Positions 7,979 to 15,894 of a stretch of 64,000 bases of DNA are shown here, piece after piece; positions within the stretch are counted from its first letter, which is position 1, and every line of letters begins with the position of its first letter. Under the pieces are notes generated by a model. That model had not been told where the DNA came from. It saw only the letters and a program-made list of their open reading frames with translations, and ran no database searches. The stretch comes from Halalkaliarchaeum sp. AArc-CO (GTDB lineage: Archaea; Halobacteriota; Halobacteria; Halobacteriales; Haloferacaceae). Location of the stretch: the NCBI RefSeq assembly GCF_024972735.1, contig NZ_CP087723.1, positions 62,001 through 126,000 of the forward strand, in the 5' to 3' direction. The position numbers and the translations under genes were made by a program.

Positions 7979-9310
7979 TCACCGTGCTCGCGAGCCGAAC
8001 TCCGCAAGCGACGTCTGTAGCCCGGCACACATTCTCGACTTTCGCCGGAGATCCGCGAGGGAAACGGGGAGGTGGGGAGCGATCCCACGGACTGCGTCGC
8101 CGAACGTCTCCGCTTCGCCCGGCTCGTCGTCGAACGCGTTCCGGACCGTCTCCCGGACCTGCCAGACCCCGGCCGGGCCCCAGTAGTCGTCGGAGACGTG
8201 CCGGAGCACGAGCGCCTTGGCCTGGCGACCGCGGTCCTGGAGATGTTCGAGGACCGCAAGCCGGGCGGCGTAGTAGGCGCCCGCAGTCTCCTCGACGTAT
8301 CCCGTTCGACCCTCCCGGCCTTCAGCGTCGGCTGCGAGCCAGACGCCCGCCTCGGGATCCGGGTTCCAGATGGACCCCGGGGCTTTCATTTCGACGAGCT
8401 CGAACTCCCAGTTCCCCGGCGCGAGCACGATCCAGAAGGCGTTTCCGAGATAGTCGTTCCGATGGACTTCCACGGTGTCGATCCCTGGGGCGTTCCGGAT
8501 CGTCCCACGGAGGAACTGTCCCACGGTGTCGTCGACGGCTGTGATCGACCACCGCGTCGGTACGAGCCGGCGGTTCTCCCGCTCGCCGAGCGCGCCGGCC
8601 GACAGGATCGTGTTGATCTCGTAGACGTCGAATCCCCGTCGGTAGAGGTAGTTCATCGCGCCGGTCGCCCGCCAGTCGTCGTCCTCGAGCGTCTTTTGAA
8701 CCGGCCGGGGGACGTGGGGGTTCTCCGTGAGGTCCGCGCGGTCGGCGGGCGCCCGCGGACCGGTCGGCGTTGACACGTCGGCGTCGCTTACGTCGAAATC
8801 GAGATCGGGCCGGTCCTCGAGACCGATTTCGACGCCGACGGGTCGGTCGGCGATTGCGACCTCCCGCTGGGTACCGAGAAATCCGTCCCAGGCGTCGTAG
8901 ACGGAGCCCCTGCCGTCTCCAGTTCCGACGCCGCCTCCGGTTTCGAACCCGGTGGAACCTTTCCTGACGTCGACGCTGCTGGTGGAGTTGAGCAGGCTCG
9001 TCCGCCGTCGAAAGACTCCTTCGATCGAAATTCCCTCCTCGTACCAGTCGGCACTGGTTGCAAAGCGGTCGGCGTCCGCCTCGCGACCGACGGGCGAGAG
9101 AATCCCGGCCGACACGTTCGGGTAGCCGGTTCGGCCGACGAAGATGGACGGAGAAACGCTCCCGACGACGGCGTCGCCCGAGACCGTCTCCTCGAAGTGG
9201 TCCTGGAACGTTTCGAGGTGGTCGAGGATCTCGTAGGACTTCTCCTCGGCGAGCCGTCGCCGACGGGCCCGGTCGTTCACCTCGAGGTCGAGATACTCGT
9301 CCAGCCGCAT
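7979..9310 (-). CDS. nreA: DNA repair protein NreA
   Basis: 443 residues, an archaeal Nre family protein; in Haloferax, Nre proteins act in repair of DNA damage together with PCNA. Seen: FVGRTGYPNVSAGILSP near residue 57, EISIEGVFRRRTSLLNS-like segment near 100, RRLVPTRWSITAVDDT near 245 and LGNAFWIVLAPGNWEFELVE near 280, all typical Nre blocks. The C-terminus ends with QTSLAEFGSRAR; QTSLAEF fits a PCNA-interacting (PIP) box. Single gene, transcribed towards the small membrane protein. Confidence 0.9.
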   Translation of the reverse strand: MRLDEYLDLEVNDRARRRRLAEEKSYEILDHLETFQDHFEETVSGDAVVGSVSPSIFVGRTGYPNVSAGILSPVGREADADRFATSADWYEEGISIEGVFRRRTSLLNSTSSVDVRKGSTGFETGGGVGTGDGRGSVYDAWDGFLGTQREVAIADRPVGVEIGLEDRPDLDFDVSDADVSTPTGPRAPADRADLTENPHVPRPVQKTLEDDDWRATGAMNYLYRRGFDVYEINTILSAGALGERENRRLVPTRWSITAVDDTVGQFLRGTIRNAPGIDTVEVHRNDYLGNAFWIVLAPGNWEFELVEMKAPGSIWNPDPEAGVWLAADAEGREGRTGYVEETAGAYYAARLAVLEHLQDRGRQAKALVLRHVSDDYWGPAGVWQVRETVRNAFDDEPGEAETFGDAVRGIAPHLPVSLADLRRKSRMCAGLQTSLAEFGSRAR

Positions 9311-9533
9311 TCACCGGTGGTTGGCCGGGGGAACGCTTCAACGTTTCTTCGGTGTCGCTCTCAGCTTCTCGGCGACATGCGGAAAGCATTCCGAAGAGTG
9401 GCGAACAGCCGGTGTATTCCCGTTTCCGCGGCGGCACACCGGACACCCGCCGGAACCGCACGCGGACCGATCGTCAGGTCACGGATCGGCTGGTTCGTGA
9501 TCGTACAAAAACGTGGACGGTGAGAGCGACCGA

Positions 9534-10502
9534 TCAGCTGTGGATCCCCATCGCTTCGATCTGTTCCTGATAGCGGTTGCGGATGGTGACTTCGGTGACC
9601 TGGGCGACGTCAGCGACTTCGCGCTGGGTTTTCTTCTCGTTGCACAGAAGCGAGGCGGCGTAGATGGCGGCGGCGGCGTAGCCGGTGGGGGATTTCCCCG
9701 AGAGGAGACCCTTCTCGGCAGTGGTTTCGATGATCTCGTTCGCCTTCCCCTGTACCTCCTCGGAGAGTTCGAGTTCCGAACAGAACCGGGGAACGTACTT
9801 TTTCGGGTCGACCGGCTTCATCTCCAGGCCCAGTTCCTGGGAGATGTACCGGTACGTTCGGCCGATCTCCTTGCGTTCGACCCGCGAAACCTCGGATATT
9901 TCCTCGAGCGATCGGGGGATCCCTTCCTTCCTGCAGGCGGCGTAAAGGGCGGCGGTGGCGACGCCCTCGATGGAGCGGCCGCGGATGAGGTCTTCATCGA
10001 GCGCGCGACGGTAGATAACGGAGGCGACCTCCCGTACCGATCGTGGGACGCCGAGCGCGGAGGCCATGCGGTCGATCTCCGAGAGGGCAAACTGGAGGTT
10101 GCGTTCGCCCGCGTCCTTGGTTCGGATGCGTTCCTGCCACTTGCGCAGCCGGTGCATCTGGGAGCGCTTCTTCGAGGAGATCGACCGCCCGTAGGCGTCC
10201 TTGTCCTTCCAGTCTATCGTCGTCGTCAGCCCCTTGTCGTGCATCGTCCGGGTCGTCGGTGCGCCGACCCGCGACTTCTCCTGTCGCTCGGAGTGGTTGA
10301 ATGCCCGCCACTCCGGTCCGGGATCGATCTGCTCCTCTTCGACGATGAGACCCGTCTCCTCGTGTATGAGTTCCCCGTCAGCCGTTCTGACTAGATCTTC
10401 CGGATCGACCTCGTCGAGGTCGATCTCCTCTTCGCCGGCGTCTTCGTCTTCTTCCTGCCACGTCCGCTCTCGTTGCTCCCGCTGACGCGTGGGCCGTGTC
10501 AT
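9534..10502 (-). CDS. Transcription initiation factor TFB, paralogue without zinc-ribbon cysteines
   Basis: TFB bridges TBP-bound promoter DNA and RNA polymerase. 322 residues from the ATG chosen. The two cyclin-like core repeats are intact ([20 protein letters not shown] near residue 120; [20 protein letters not shown] near 230), as are the B-finger/linker residues [21 protein letters not shown]. The N-terminal zinc ribbon has none of its four Cys: where canonical TFB has CxxC and CADCGLVVEE, this reads [20 protein letters not shown]. The start is placed at 10502 because a TATA box at 10532-10538 puts transcription inside an ATG eight codons further upstream (10526). Confidence 0.9.
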   Translation of the reverse strand: MTRPTRQREQRERTWQEEDEDAGEEEIDLDEVDPEDLVRTADGELIHEETGLIVEEEQIDPGPEWRAFNHSERQEKSRVGAPTTRTMHDKGLTTTIDWKDKDAYGRSISSKKRSQMHRLRKWQERIRTKDAGERNLQFALSEIDRMASALGVPRSVREVASVIYRRALDEDLIRGRSIEGVATAALYAACRKEGIPRSLEEISEVSRVERKEIGRTYRYISQELGLEMKPVDPKKYVPRFCSELELSEEVQGKANEIIETTAEKGLLSGKSPTGYAAAAIYAASLLCNEKKTQREVADVAQVTEVTIRNRYQEQIEAMGIHS

Positions 10503-10531
10503 CGCATTTTTATAGTATTCCGACATTCGTA

Positions 10532-10538
10532 CTTAAAG
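10532..10538 (-). promoter_or_regulatory. TATA box of the TFB gene
   Basis: Minus-strand CTTTAAG centred at about 10535. A start site 27 bases downstream falls near 10508, between the two candidate ATGs, favouring the internal ATG at 10502. Confidence 0.5.
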
Positions 10539-10616
10539 GTTGATTCATGCGGCGGAAAATTCCGGATCTTCGGCGGCAGCCGAACCAGCTAAACGTCCAC
10601 GCCAACGACGGCAGGT

Positions 10617-11207
10617 ATGCCGGTTATCGAGGCTGATCCGGACGCCGCCCGCGAGCGTCTCGAGGCGGCTGGCGTCGACGTCACGCCGGGCAACACCGAC
10701 CACGAGGAGTGGCGCGCAAAGCGGGGGGACGCTGTCGCCGTCGCGTACGCCGACAAAATCGTCGTCCAGGGCGCCTCGCCGACAGATCTCACCCTTCTGC
10801 TCGAGGAGGGGGGTGGCCGAGCACACGTCTATTTCGACGGTGCGAGCCGGGGGAACCCCGGTCCGGCGGCGGTCGGGTGGGTGCTGGTCACGAGCGACGG
10901 TATCGTCGCCGAGGGTGGCGAGCGGATCGGGGAGGCGACGAACAACCAGGCGGAGTATCGTGCGCTCGTCAGGGCGCTGGAGGCGGCCCGGGACTACGGG
11001 TTCGACGAGGTCGATGTCCGCGGGGATTCGGAGCTCATCGTCAAACAAGTTCGAGGAGAGTGGAATGTGAACGATCCGACGCTGCGCGAACACCGGGTTC
11101 GGGTTCGCGAACTCCTGTCGTCGTTCGACCGGTGGTCGATCGCACACGTTCCGCGGGAGATAAACGACCGCGCCGACGAACTGGCGAACGAGGCGCTCGA
11201 TGGCTGA
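10617..11207 (+). CDS. rnhA: Ribonuclease HI with extra N-terminal domain
   Basis: It degrades RNA in RNA:DNA hybrids. 196 residues. The RNase H core covers about residues 68-196 with the four acidic residues: Asp in YFDGASRGNPG, Glu in NNQAEYRALV, Asp in VRGDSELIVKQ and Asp in RADELANEAL. The first 65 residues form a separate small alpha/beta domain (MPVIEADPDAARERLEAAG ... VQGASPTDLTLLLEE). The stop region overlaps the next gene by eight bases. A CTAAACG element lies near -27. Confidence 0.92.
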   Translation: MPVIEADPDAARERLEAAGVDVTPGNTDHEEWRAKRGDAVAVAYADKIVVQGASPTDLTLLLEEGGGRAHVYFDGASRGNPGPAAVGWVLVTSDGIVAEGGERIGEATNNQAEYRALVRALEAARDYGFDEVDVRGDSELIVKQVRGEWNVNDPTLREHRVRVRELLSSFDRWSIAHVPREINDRADELANEALDG

Positions 11208-11808
11208 CATAGACTCCCGCGACAACGGACAGTCGAGCGAGGAACTTCCGGAGGCAGTCGTCGACGAGGCAGAACGGCTCACCCGCCTCGCGAGACGGGC
11301 GACCGACGACGACGAGGCCGCCCTGTATCGTCGCGAGCGCGATCGACTTCTCGAGGAGTACGGGTTCGCGCCGCGGTTCCGCGAGGACGACGACACGCTC
11401 GTCTGTTATCCGTCCGAGTGGATCGAGGACGGGACTGCCCGGATAGACAGGATCGAGGAGACGGATCGGGCCAGCGAGATTCCGCTTTCCGGGCCTGGAG
11501 ATCCCGATCGCTACGACGAAGTGGAGACTCACAACGCCGAGATCGTCGAGGCAGTGGCCGACCAGTACGGCCCAGTCCACGGGGCGAACGCCCGCGCGTT
11601 CGCCGACTTCATGGGGGACCACTACGTCAAGCAAGTCGAACGGGCGACGGCAGACGAGATCGCGGAGTTCAAAACGGAATACTTCCCCCGGAACGCCTGG
11701 CCGAGCGACGAACAGCGCGATCGGATCGCCCAGTCGCTGGCGTACGTGTTCGAGGTAGCTGACGCGTCGCTCCCCCCGGGAACGCAGCTTTCGGGGGAGT
11801 CGAAGTGA
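11200..11808 (+). CDS. rnhA-operon protein (DUF7108-like)
   Basis: 202 residues, acidic, soluble, no recognised catalytic motif. It starts inside rnhA (eight-base overlap), so translation is coupled; haloarchaeal genomes commonly list this as the rnhA operon protein. Seen: a helical N-terminal part (VVDEAERLTRLARRATDDDE, YRRERDRLLEEYGF), a middle VCYPSEWIEDG segment and a helical C-terminal half containing NARAFADFMGDHYVKQVE and EFKTEYFPRNAWPSDEQ. The function is unknown. Confidence 0.75.
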   Translation: MADIDSRDNGQSSEELPEAVVDEAERLTRLARRATDDDEAALYRRERDRLLEEYGFAPRFREDDDTLVCYPSEWIEDGTARIDRIEETDRASEIPLSGPGDPDRYDEVETHNAEIVEAVADQYGPVHGANARAFADFMGDHYVKQVERATADEIAEFKTEYFPRNAWPSDEQRDRIAQSLAYVFEVADASLPPGTQLSGESK

Positions 11809-11880
11809 ACTGCCGGGGGACCGTCGTCCCGAACCGGCCGTGCCCGAGGCGGCCGATGTCGGCTCCGGTCTTGCCCGAAA

Positions 11881-12240
11881 CTACAGCTGTTCGTCGACGA
11901 GCGCCTCGATCTCCCCGGCGCGTTCCTCGTCGGTGACGAACTTCTCGAAGATCCACTCGAGCTGACTCAACACGGCGTCATGGCCCGCACGGGTCAGTTC
12001 GTACTGATTGGTTCGCTTGTCGAGTTCGCTCTTTTCGACCAGGCCGAGTTCGACGAGGTCGTCGAGGTTGGGGTACAGTCGTCCGTGATTAACCTCCGTC
12101 CCGTAGTACGCCTCGAGTTCCCGCTTGATGGCGAGCCCGTACATCGGTTCCTTCGAGAGGATGGTCAGGATATTCTGCTGGAACGCCGTGAGGTCACGCA
12201 CCACGCCTACTTCGTCCTCAACTGTTTGTGCCTCTGACAT
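11881..12240 (-). CDS. PadR family transcriptional regulator
   Basis: 119 residues. Winged helix fold of PadR type: LTAFQQNILTILSKEPMYG, the recognition region ELEAYYGTEVNHGRLYPNLD, and the wing ELDKRTNQYELTRAG. A C-terminal helix (QLEWIFEKFVTDEERAGEI) should dimerise. Divergent from ppa across a 239-base AT-rich gap; TATA box at 12262-12269. No effector-binding residues can be named. Confidence 0.88.
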   Translation of the reverse strand: MSEAQTVEDEVGVVRDLTAFQQNILTILSKEPMYGLAIKRELEAYYGTEVNHGRLYPNLDDLVELGLVEKSELDKRTNQYELTRAGHDAVLSQLEWIFEKFVTDEERAGEIEALVDEQL

Positions 12241-12261
12241 ACCTGCCTGAAGGATACCCGC

Positions 12262-12269
12262 ATATTTAA
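12262..12269 (-). promoter_or_regulatory. TATA box of the PadR gene
   Basis: Minus-strand TTAAATAT, centred about 26 bases upstream of the PadR ATG at 12240, fitting a leaderless transcript. The 240-base gap to ppa also holds further AT-rich tracts (12300-12400) that could include regulator sites. Confidence 0.65.
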
Positions 12270-12479
12270 CACTTAGTAACTGGGAACAAGTTGATGGTAT
12301 TTTTTCATTATATTTCTTCGTTGAGTGTGGTGGATTTTCCCGAAAACAACCGTTCGTAAAGAATTATCATAGGAAAAAACATCCAAAACTGTTCGATCTT
12401 TCTTCCGATCCGGACGGTTCTCCCGGCGGATCCCGCATGTCGAAAGGACTTTGCTCCCGTTGGCGGAAGCGTAGCGTGC

Positions 12480-13013
12480 ATGACGAACCTCTGGGCAGAT
12501 CTCGAGACGGGACCGAACCCGCCGGAAACGATCTACGCTGTCGTCGAGTGTCTGAAAGGCGAACGCAACAAGTACGAGTACGACAAGGATATCCCCGGCG
12601 TCGTTCTCGATCGAGTGCTCCACTCGAACGTCCATTATCCCTCCGACTACGGGTTCATTCCCCGGTCGTACTACGACGACGGCGATCCGTTCGACGTGCT
12701 CGTGCTCGTCGAGGATCAGACCTTCCCCGGCTGTGTCATCGAGGCACGTCCGATCGCACTGATGAAGATGGACGACGACGGCGAGCAGGACGACAAGGTG
12801 ATCGCAGTCCCCAGCGAGGATCCGCGGTTCGACCATCTCCAGAACCTCGAGGATATCCCCCAGCAGACGATCGACGAGATCGACGAATTCTTCGCGACCT
12901 ACAAGAACCTCGAGGAAGGCAAGGAGGTCGAGACGCTCGGTTGGGAGGGCCGCGAGGCCGCTTTCGACGCGATCGAACACGCACAGGACCTGTACGAGAA
13001 GCACTTCGGCTAG
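12480..13013 (+). CDS. ppa: Inorganic pyrophosphatase (class I)
   Basis: It hydrolyses pyrophosphate to phosphate, pulling biosynthetic reactions forward in the cytosol. 177 residues, the normal prokaryotic length. Seen: ECLKGERNKYEYDKD near residue 24, HYPSDYGFIPRSYYDDGDP near 53, and the signature DGDPFDVLVLVE with its metal-binding Asp residues; further Asp/Lys ligands in KMDDDGEQDDKV. Single gene, divergent from PadR. Confidence 0.95.
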   Translation: MTNLWADLETGPNPPETIYAVVECLKGERNKYEYDKDIPGVVLDRVLHSNVHYPSDYGFIPRSYYDDGDPFDVLVLVEDQTFPGCVIEARPIALMKMDDDGEQDDKVIAVPSEDPRFDHLQNLEDIPQQTIDEIDEFFATYKNLEEGKEVETLGWEGREAAFDAIEHAQDLYEKHFG

Positions 13014-13134
13014 TTCGAGTTCGCCAGGCGCGTATTCGGCCCGAACATCCGCTTCGGGATCGAAATAACTCCCTGTTTTGAGCATGTCCCCGAGTTATTC
13101 GACCACCGACTGGCGATGTGTTATGCGTATGGGT

Positions 13135-13143
13135 AATTTTTAG
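13135..13143 (+). promoter_or_regulatory. TATA-like box ahead of microprotein gene
   Basis: AATTTTTAG centred about 33 bases before the ATG at 13172; a start site 27 bases downstream would leave a leader of about six bases. Confidence 0.45.
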
Positions 13144-13171
13144 AGGGTGAGACACGTACGAACGACCAGAG

Positions 13172-13282
13172 ATGGCCACTACCGAATCACGCTTCGGGAT
13201 CGACCACCCGACCGTCGTGCCGACCAACTTCGATCCGGAGCAGGCCCGGCGCCTGCAGGCCGACCGGAACGGCGAGGAGTGA
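13172..13282 (+). CDS. 36-residue microprotein, unknown
   Basis: A short frame coding MATTESRFGIDHPTVVPTNF and then DPEQARRLQADRNGEE. It uses the same GC-rich codons as its neighbours, has a TATA-like element at the right distance, and ends 112 bases before the rhomboid gene. No known family is recognised. It could be a real haloarchaeal microprotein or chance; the promoter and biased third positions favour real. Confidence 0.45.
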   Translation: MATTESRFGIDHPTVVPTNFDPEQARRLQADRNGEE

Positions 13283-13364
13283 CTGCTACCCGACTGGTCA
13301 CGCAGTCGCGGTTCGCGGGCGGTCGGTCTCCGATCGGCCTGCCGACTGCGTCGAGAGGGGAATC

Positions 13365-13374
13365 CATTTTAGTG
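13365..13374 (+). promoter_or_regulatory. TATA box of the rhomboid gene
   Basis: CATTTTAGTG centred about 26 bases upstream of the ATG at 13395. This supports the ATG rather than the in-frame GTG one codon earlier. Confidence 0.6.
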
Positions 13375-13394
13375 TGACCGCGTAACGTTGGGTG

Positions 13395-14333
13395 ATGGCC
13401 ACCTGTGACGAGTGTGGGGAGTACGAGAACCTGCCGTACCAGTGTCATCGGTGTGGGCGGACGTTCTGTGCGGACCATCGGCTCCCGGAGAATCACGACT
13501 GTCCAGGACTCGACGATTGGAACGACCCCGGTGGCGTCTTCGACTCGGGCTTCGACGACAGCGTCCAGGACCGTGAGGGACGGGATACGGTCGGTTCTGG
13601 GGTCGGAACGCGCGTGAAACGGCGCGTCGAACGGGAGACGTCGACCGGCGGGTTGGTGAGCTACTTCCGCGAGAACATGACGTTCGTGTTCCTCGGGTTG
13701 ATGTGGATAACGTTTTTCCTGCAGTTCCTGGTCGCACTCCTCTTCGGGAGTGCTGTCTCCGAGAGCCTGTTCGTGCTTCGATCGGCCAATCTGGAGTACG
13801 TCTGGACGTGGATCACCTCGATCTTCGCTCACGGCGGGTTCGGACACATCGCTATAAACAGCATCGTGCTGTACTTCTTCGGCCCGCCGGTCGAGCGCCG
13901 TCTCGGCACCCGACGTTTCGTCGGACTGTTCCTCGGTGCCGGGATCATCGCGAGCGCTGCCCAGATCGGGAGCGGGTTCCTGCTCGGGGATCCGGTCGTC
14001 GGCGTCGTCGGCGCCTCCGGTGCGATCATGGCCGTGATGGGCGTACTCACGGTGCTGAACCCGAAACTGAAGGTGTATCTCTACTTTGTCCTCCCGATGC
14101 CGCTGTGGCTGCTCACCGTCGGCTTTGCGGCGTTCAGCATCTTCGCCGGCCTCGGCGCGCTCGACGACAACGTCGCCCACTTCGCCCACCTCGGCGGGCT
14201 GGTTGTCGGCCTCGCGTACGGACAGCTCCTGAAGGACAAACTCCGCGCTCCCAGCCGTCTGCAGTTCGGTGGCGGCGGTGGTCCCGGAGGCCCCGGAGGG
14301 CCCGGAGGCCCGGGCGGACCCGGCCGGTTCTGA
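13395..14333 (+). CDS. Rhomboid-family intramembrane serine protease with N-terminal AN1-type zinc finger
   Basis: 312 residues. N-terminal Cys/His zinc finger of AN1 type (ATCDECGEYENLPYQCHRCG, then RTFCADHRLPENHDCPG) covers residues 1-40. A soluble linker leads to a six-helix rhomboid domain (about 95-280): HGGFGHIAINSIVLYFFGP, the serine motif GASGAIMAVMGVL and the catalytic His in NVAHFAHLGGLVVGLAYG. The tail is a Gly/Pro repeat (GGPGGPGGPGGPG). Rhomboids cleave transmembrane segments within the membrane; the substrate is unknown. The endonuclease V gene follows nine bases after the stop. Confidence 0.92.
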   Translation: MATCDECGEYENLPYQCHRCGRTFCADHRLPENHDCPGLDDWNDPGGVFDSGFDDSVQDREGRDTVGSGVGTRVKRRVERETSTGGLVSYFRENMTFVFLGLMWITFFLQFLVALLFGSAVSESLFVLRSANLEYVWTWITSIFAHGGFGHIAINSIVLYFFGPPVERRLGTRRFVGLFLGAGIIASAAQIGSGFLLGDPVVGVVGASGAIMAVMGVLTVLNPKLKVYLYFVLPMPLWLLTVGFAAFSIFAGLGALDDNVAHFAHLGGLVVGLAYGQLLKDKLRAPSRLQFGGGGGPGGPGGPGGPGGPGRF

Positions 14334-14339
14334 GGAGGG
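14334..14339 (+). promoter_or_regulatory. Shine-Dalgarno site for endonuclease V
   Basis: GGAGGG directly after the rhomboid stop, three bases before the GTG at 14343. It supports this GTG start and translation from a shared message with the rhomboid gene. Confidence 0.55.
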
Positions 14340-14342
14340 CCC

Positions 14343-15194
14343 GTGACGCCCATTCGTCCGCAGTTCCTCCCCGAACCCGGCCTCGACCGCGAGGAGATGC
14401 TCGCTCTCCAGCGCGAACTGGCGGCGACCGCGGTCTTCGAAACCCCGCTCTCGTTTTCTCCGGCGGACGTCTCGCTCGTGGAGCCGGTTCAGTTCGGGGA
14501 ACAGGTTCGCTCCGAGGATCACACGCTCGCGTCGTTCTCGAAGGGAGACGCGCTCACGGACGTTGATCCGGACGGCCCTCCAGTCGTCGCTGGCATCGAC
14601 CAGGCCTTCCTCGACGATCGCGCGATAAGCGCGGTCGTGCTGCTTCAGGGAGGCGCCGTTGTGGGGTGGGCATACGCGGTCTCGGAACCGCCGATCCCGT
14701 ACATTCCCGGACTGTTAGCGTTCCGCGAAGGTGGGCCGATCGTCGACGCGCTCTCGCAACTACCCGTCCAGCCGGATTTACTCGTGTTCGACGGCTCCGG
14801 TCGGGTCCACTTCCGGGAGGCGGGTCTCGCGACCCACGTCGGCGTCGTCTTCGACTGTCCCGCGGTCGGCGTCGCGAAGTCGCTTTTGTGCGGGACGCCC
14901 GACGAACCGACCGACGGGCGGCCCGAGGGATGGTCGACTGCCATCCGGGTCGGTGCCGACGACGACGTCACTGCCCCAGTCGGGACTGTCATCGGGTACG
15001 CATACCAGTCCAGGCAGTACGACGGGGAACCGCGAATCAACCCGCTCTACGTGAGCCCGGGACACCGCGTGAGCGCCGAGACGGCCCGGGATCTCGTCGC
15101 GGCGCTGTCTGCGGGATACAAGCTCCCCGAACCCACCCGACTCGCCGACCGCCTGGCGGACGACCTGAAACGTGAACTTGGGGAGGACAGATAG
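14343..15194 (+). CDS. nfi: Endonuclease V
   Basis: It nicks DNA (or RNA) near deaminated adenine (inosine). 283 residues, longer than the bacterial enzyme because of an N-terminal extension. Seen: the first catalytic Asp in VAGIDQAFLDDRAIS near residue 84, the PYIPGLLAFREGGPI motif near 118 with its Glu, VFDGSGRVHFREAGLATHVG near 150 with the second Asp, and a conserved Lys in VGVAKSLLCG. Start GTG with a strong SD, coupled to the rhomboid gene. Confidence 0.92.
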   Translation: MTPIRPQFLPEPGLDREEMLALQRELAATAVFETPLSFSPADVSLVEPVQFGEQVRSEDHTLASFSKGDALTDVDPDGPPVVAGIDQAFLDDRAISAVVLLQGGAVVGWAYAVSEPPIPYIPGLLAFREGGPIVDALSQLPVQPDLLVFDGSGRVHFREAGLATHVGVVFDCPAVGVAKSLLCGTPDEPTDGRPEGWSTAIRVGADDDVTAPVGTVIGYAYQSRQYDGEPRINPLYVSPGHRVSAETARDLVAALSAGYKLPEPTRLADRLADDLKRELGEDR

Positions 15195-15245
15195 CGACCT
15201 TCCGACGAACGCAACGCTTTTTCGGCGTCCATCGAACGGACGGAC

Positions 15246-15857
15246 ATGGACGACACCCACCTCGAGGAGGGGACGGTCGCCGCGGTTCGCGGGGCAGCCG
15301 GAGCGGTCGCCGCGGGTGGGACGGTCGTCTACCCCACCGAGACCGTCTACGGCCTGGGGACCAATGCGCTCGATCCCGCCGCTGTCGAACGGGTGTTCGA
15401 GATCAAACGGCGTCCGAGATCCGAGCCGCTGTCGCTCGCGGTCCCGACCGTCGACGACGCGTCGGCCGTCGCCGAGGTCGACGACCGCACAGCGCGGTTC
15501 ATGCGTCGGTTTCTCCCGGGACCGGTGACGGTCGTCGTCCCCCGGACTGCGGCGGTCCCGGACGTCCTCACCGCCGGGCTGTCCCGGGTCGGGATCCGGG
15601 TTCCCGATCACGCCGTCGCGCTCGCGCTCCTCCGCAAGACGCCGCCGCTTACGGCCACGAGCGCCAATCTGAGCGGCGCCGGCAGCGCACGTCGGATCGA
15701 GGAGATCGACCCGGACGTACGCGAGGCCGTCGACGCGATCATTGACGGCGGGAAAACGCCAGGGGGAGCAAGCACCGTCGTCGATCCCGGCCGAAACGAG
15801 ATCATCCGTCGGGGGTTGCTCGCCGACGAGATCGAGGCGTGGCTCGACGGGAACTGA
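15246..15857 (+). CDS. L-threonylcarbamoyladenylate synthase (YrdC/Sua5 family)
   Basis: It makes threonylcarbamoyl-AMP from Thr, bicarbonate and ATP for the t6A37 modification of ANN-decoding tRNAs. 203 residues, YrdC domain only, without the Sua5 tail. Seen: TVVYPTETVYGLGTNALDP near residue 28, EIKRRPRSEPLSLAVPTVD near 57, FLPGPVTVVVPRT near 90, GIRVPDHAVALALL and LTATSANLSGAG near 135. TATA-like CTTTTTC about 28 bases upstream. Confidence 0.92.
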   Translation: MDDTHLEEGTVAAVRGAAGAVAAGGTVVYPTETVYGLGTNALDPAAVERVFEIKRRPRSEPLSLAVPTVDDASAVAEVDDRTARFMRRFLPGPVTVVVPRTAAVPDVLTAGLSRVGIRVPDHAVALALLRKTPPLTATSANLSGAGSARRIEEIDPDVREAVDAIIDGGKTPGGASTVVDPGRNEIIRRGLLADEIEAWLDGN

Positions 15858-15894
15858 TCGACAGCCGCGGTCGGACGGCCGTCCAGGACCCGTC

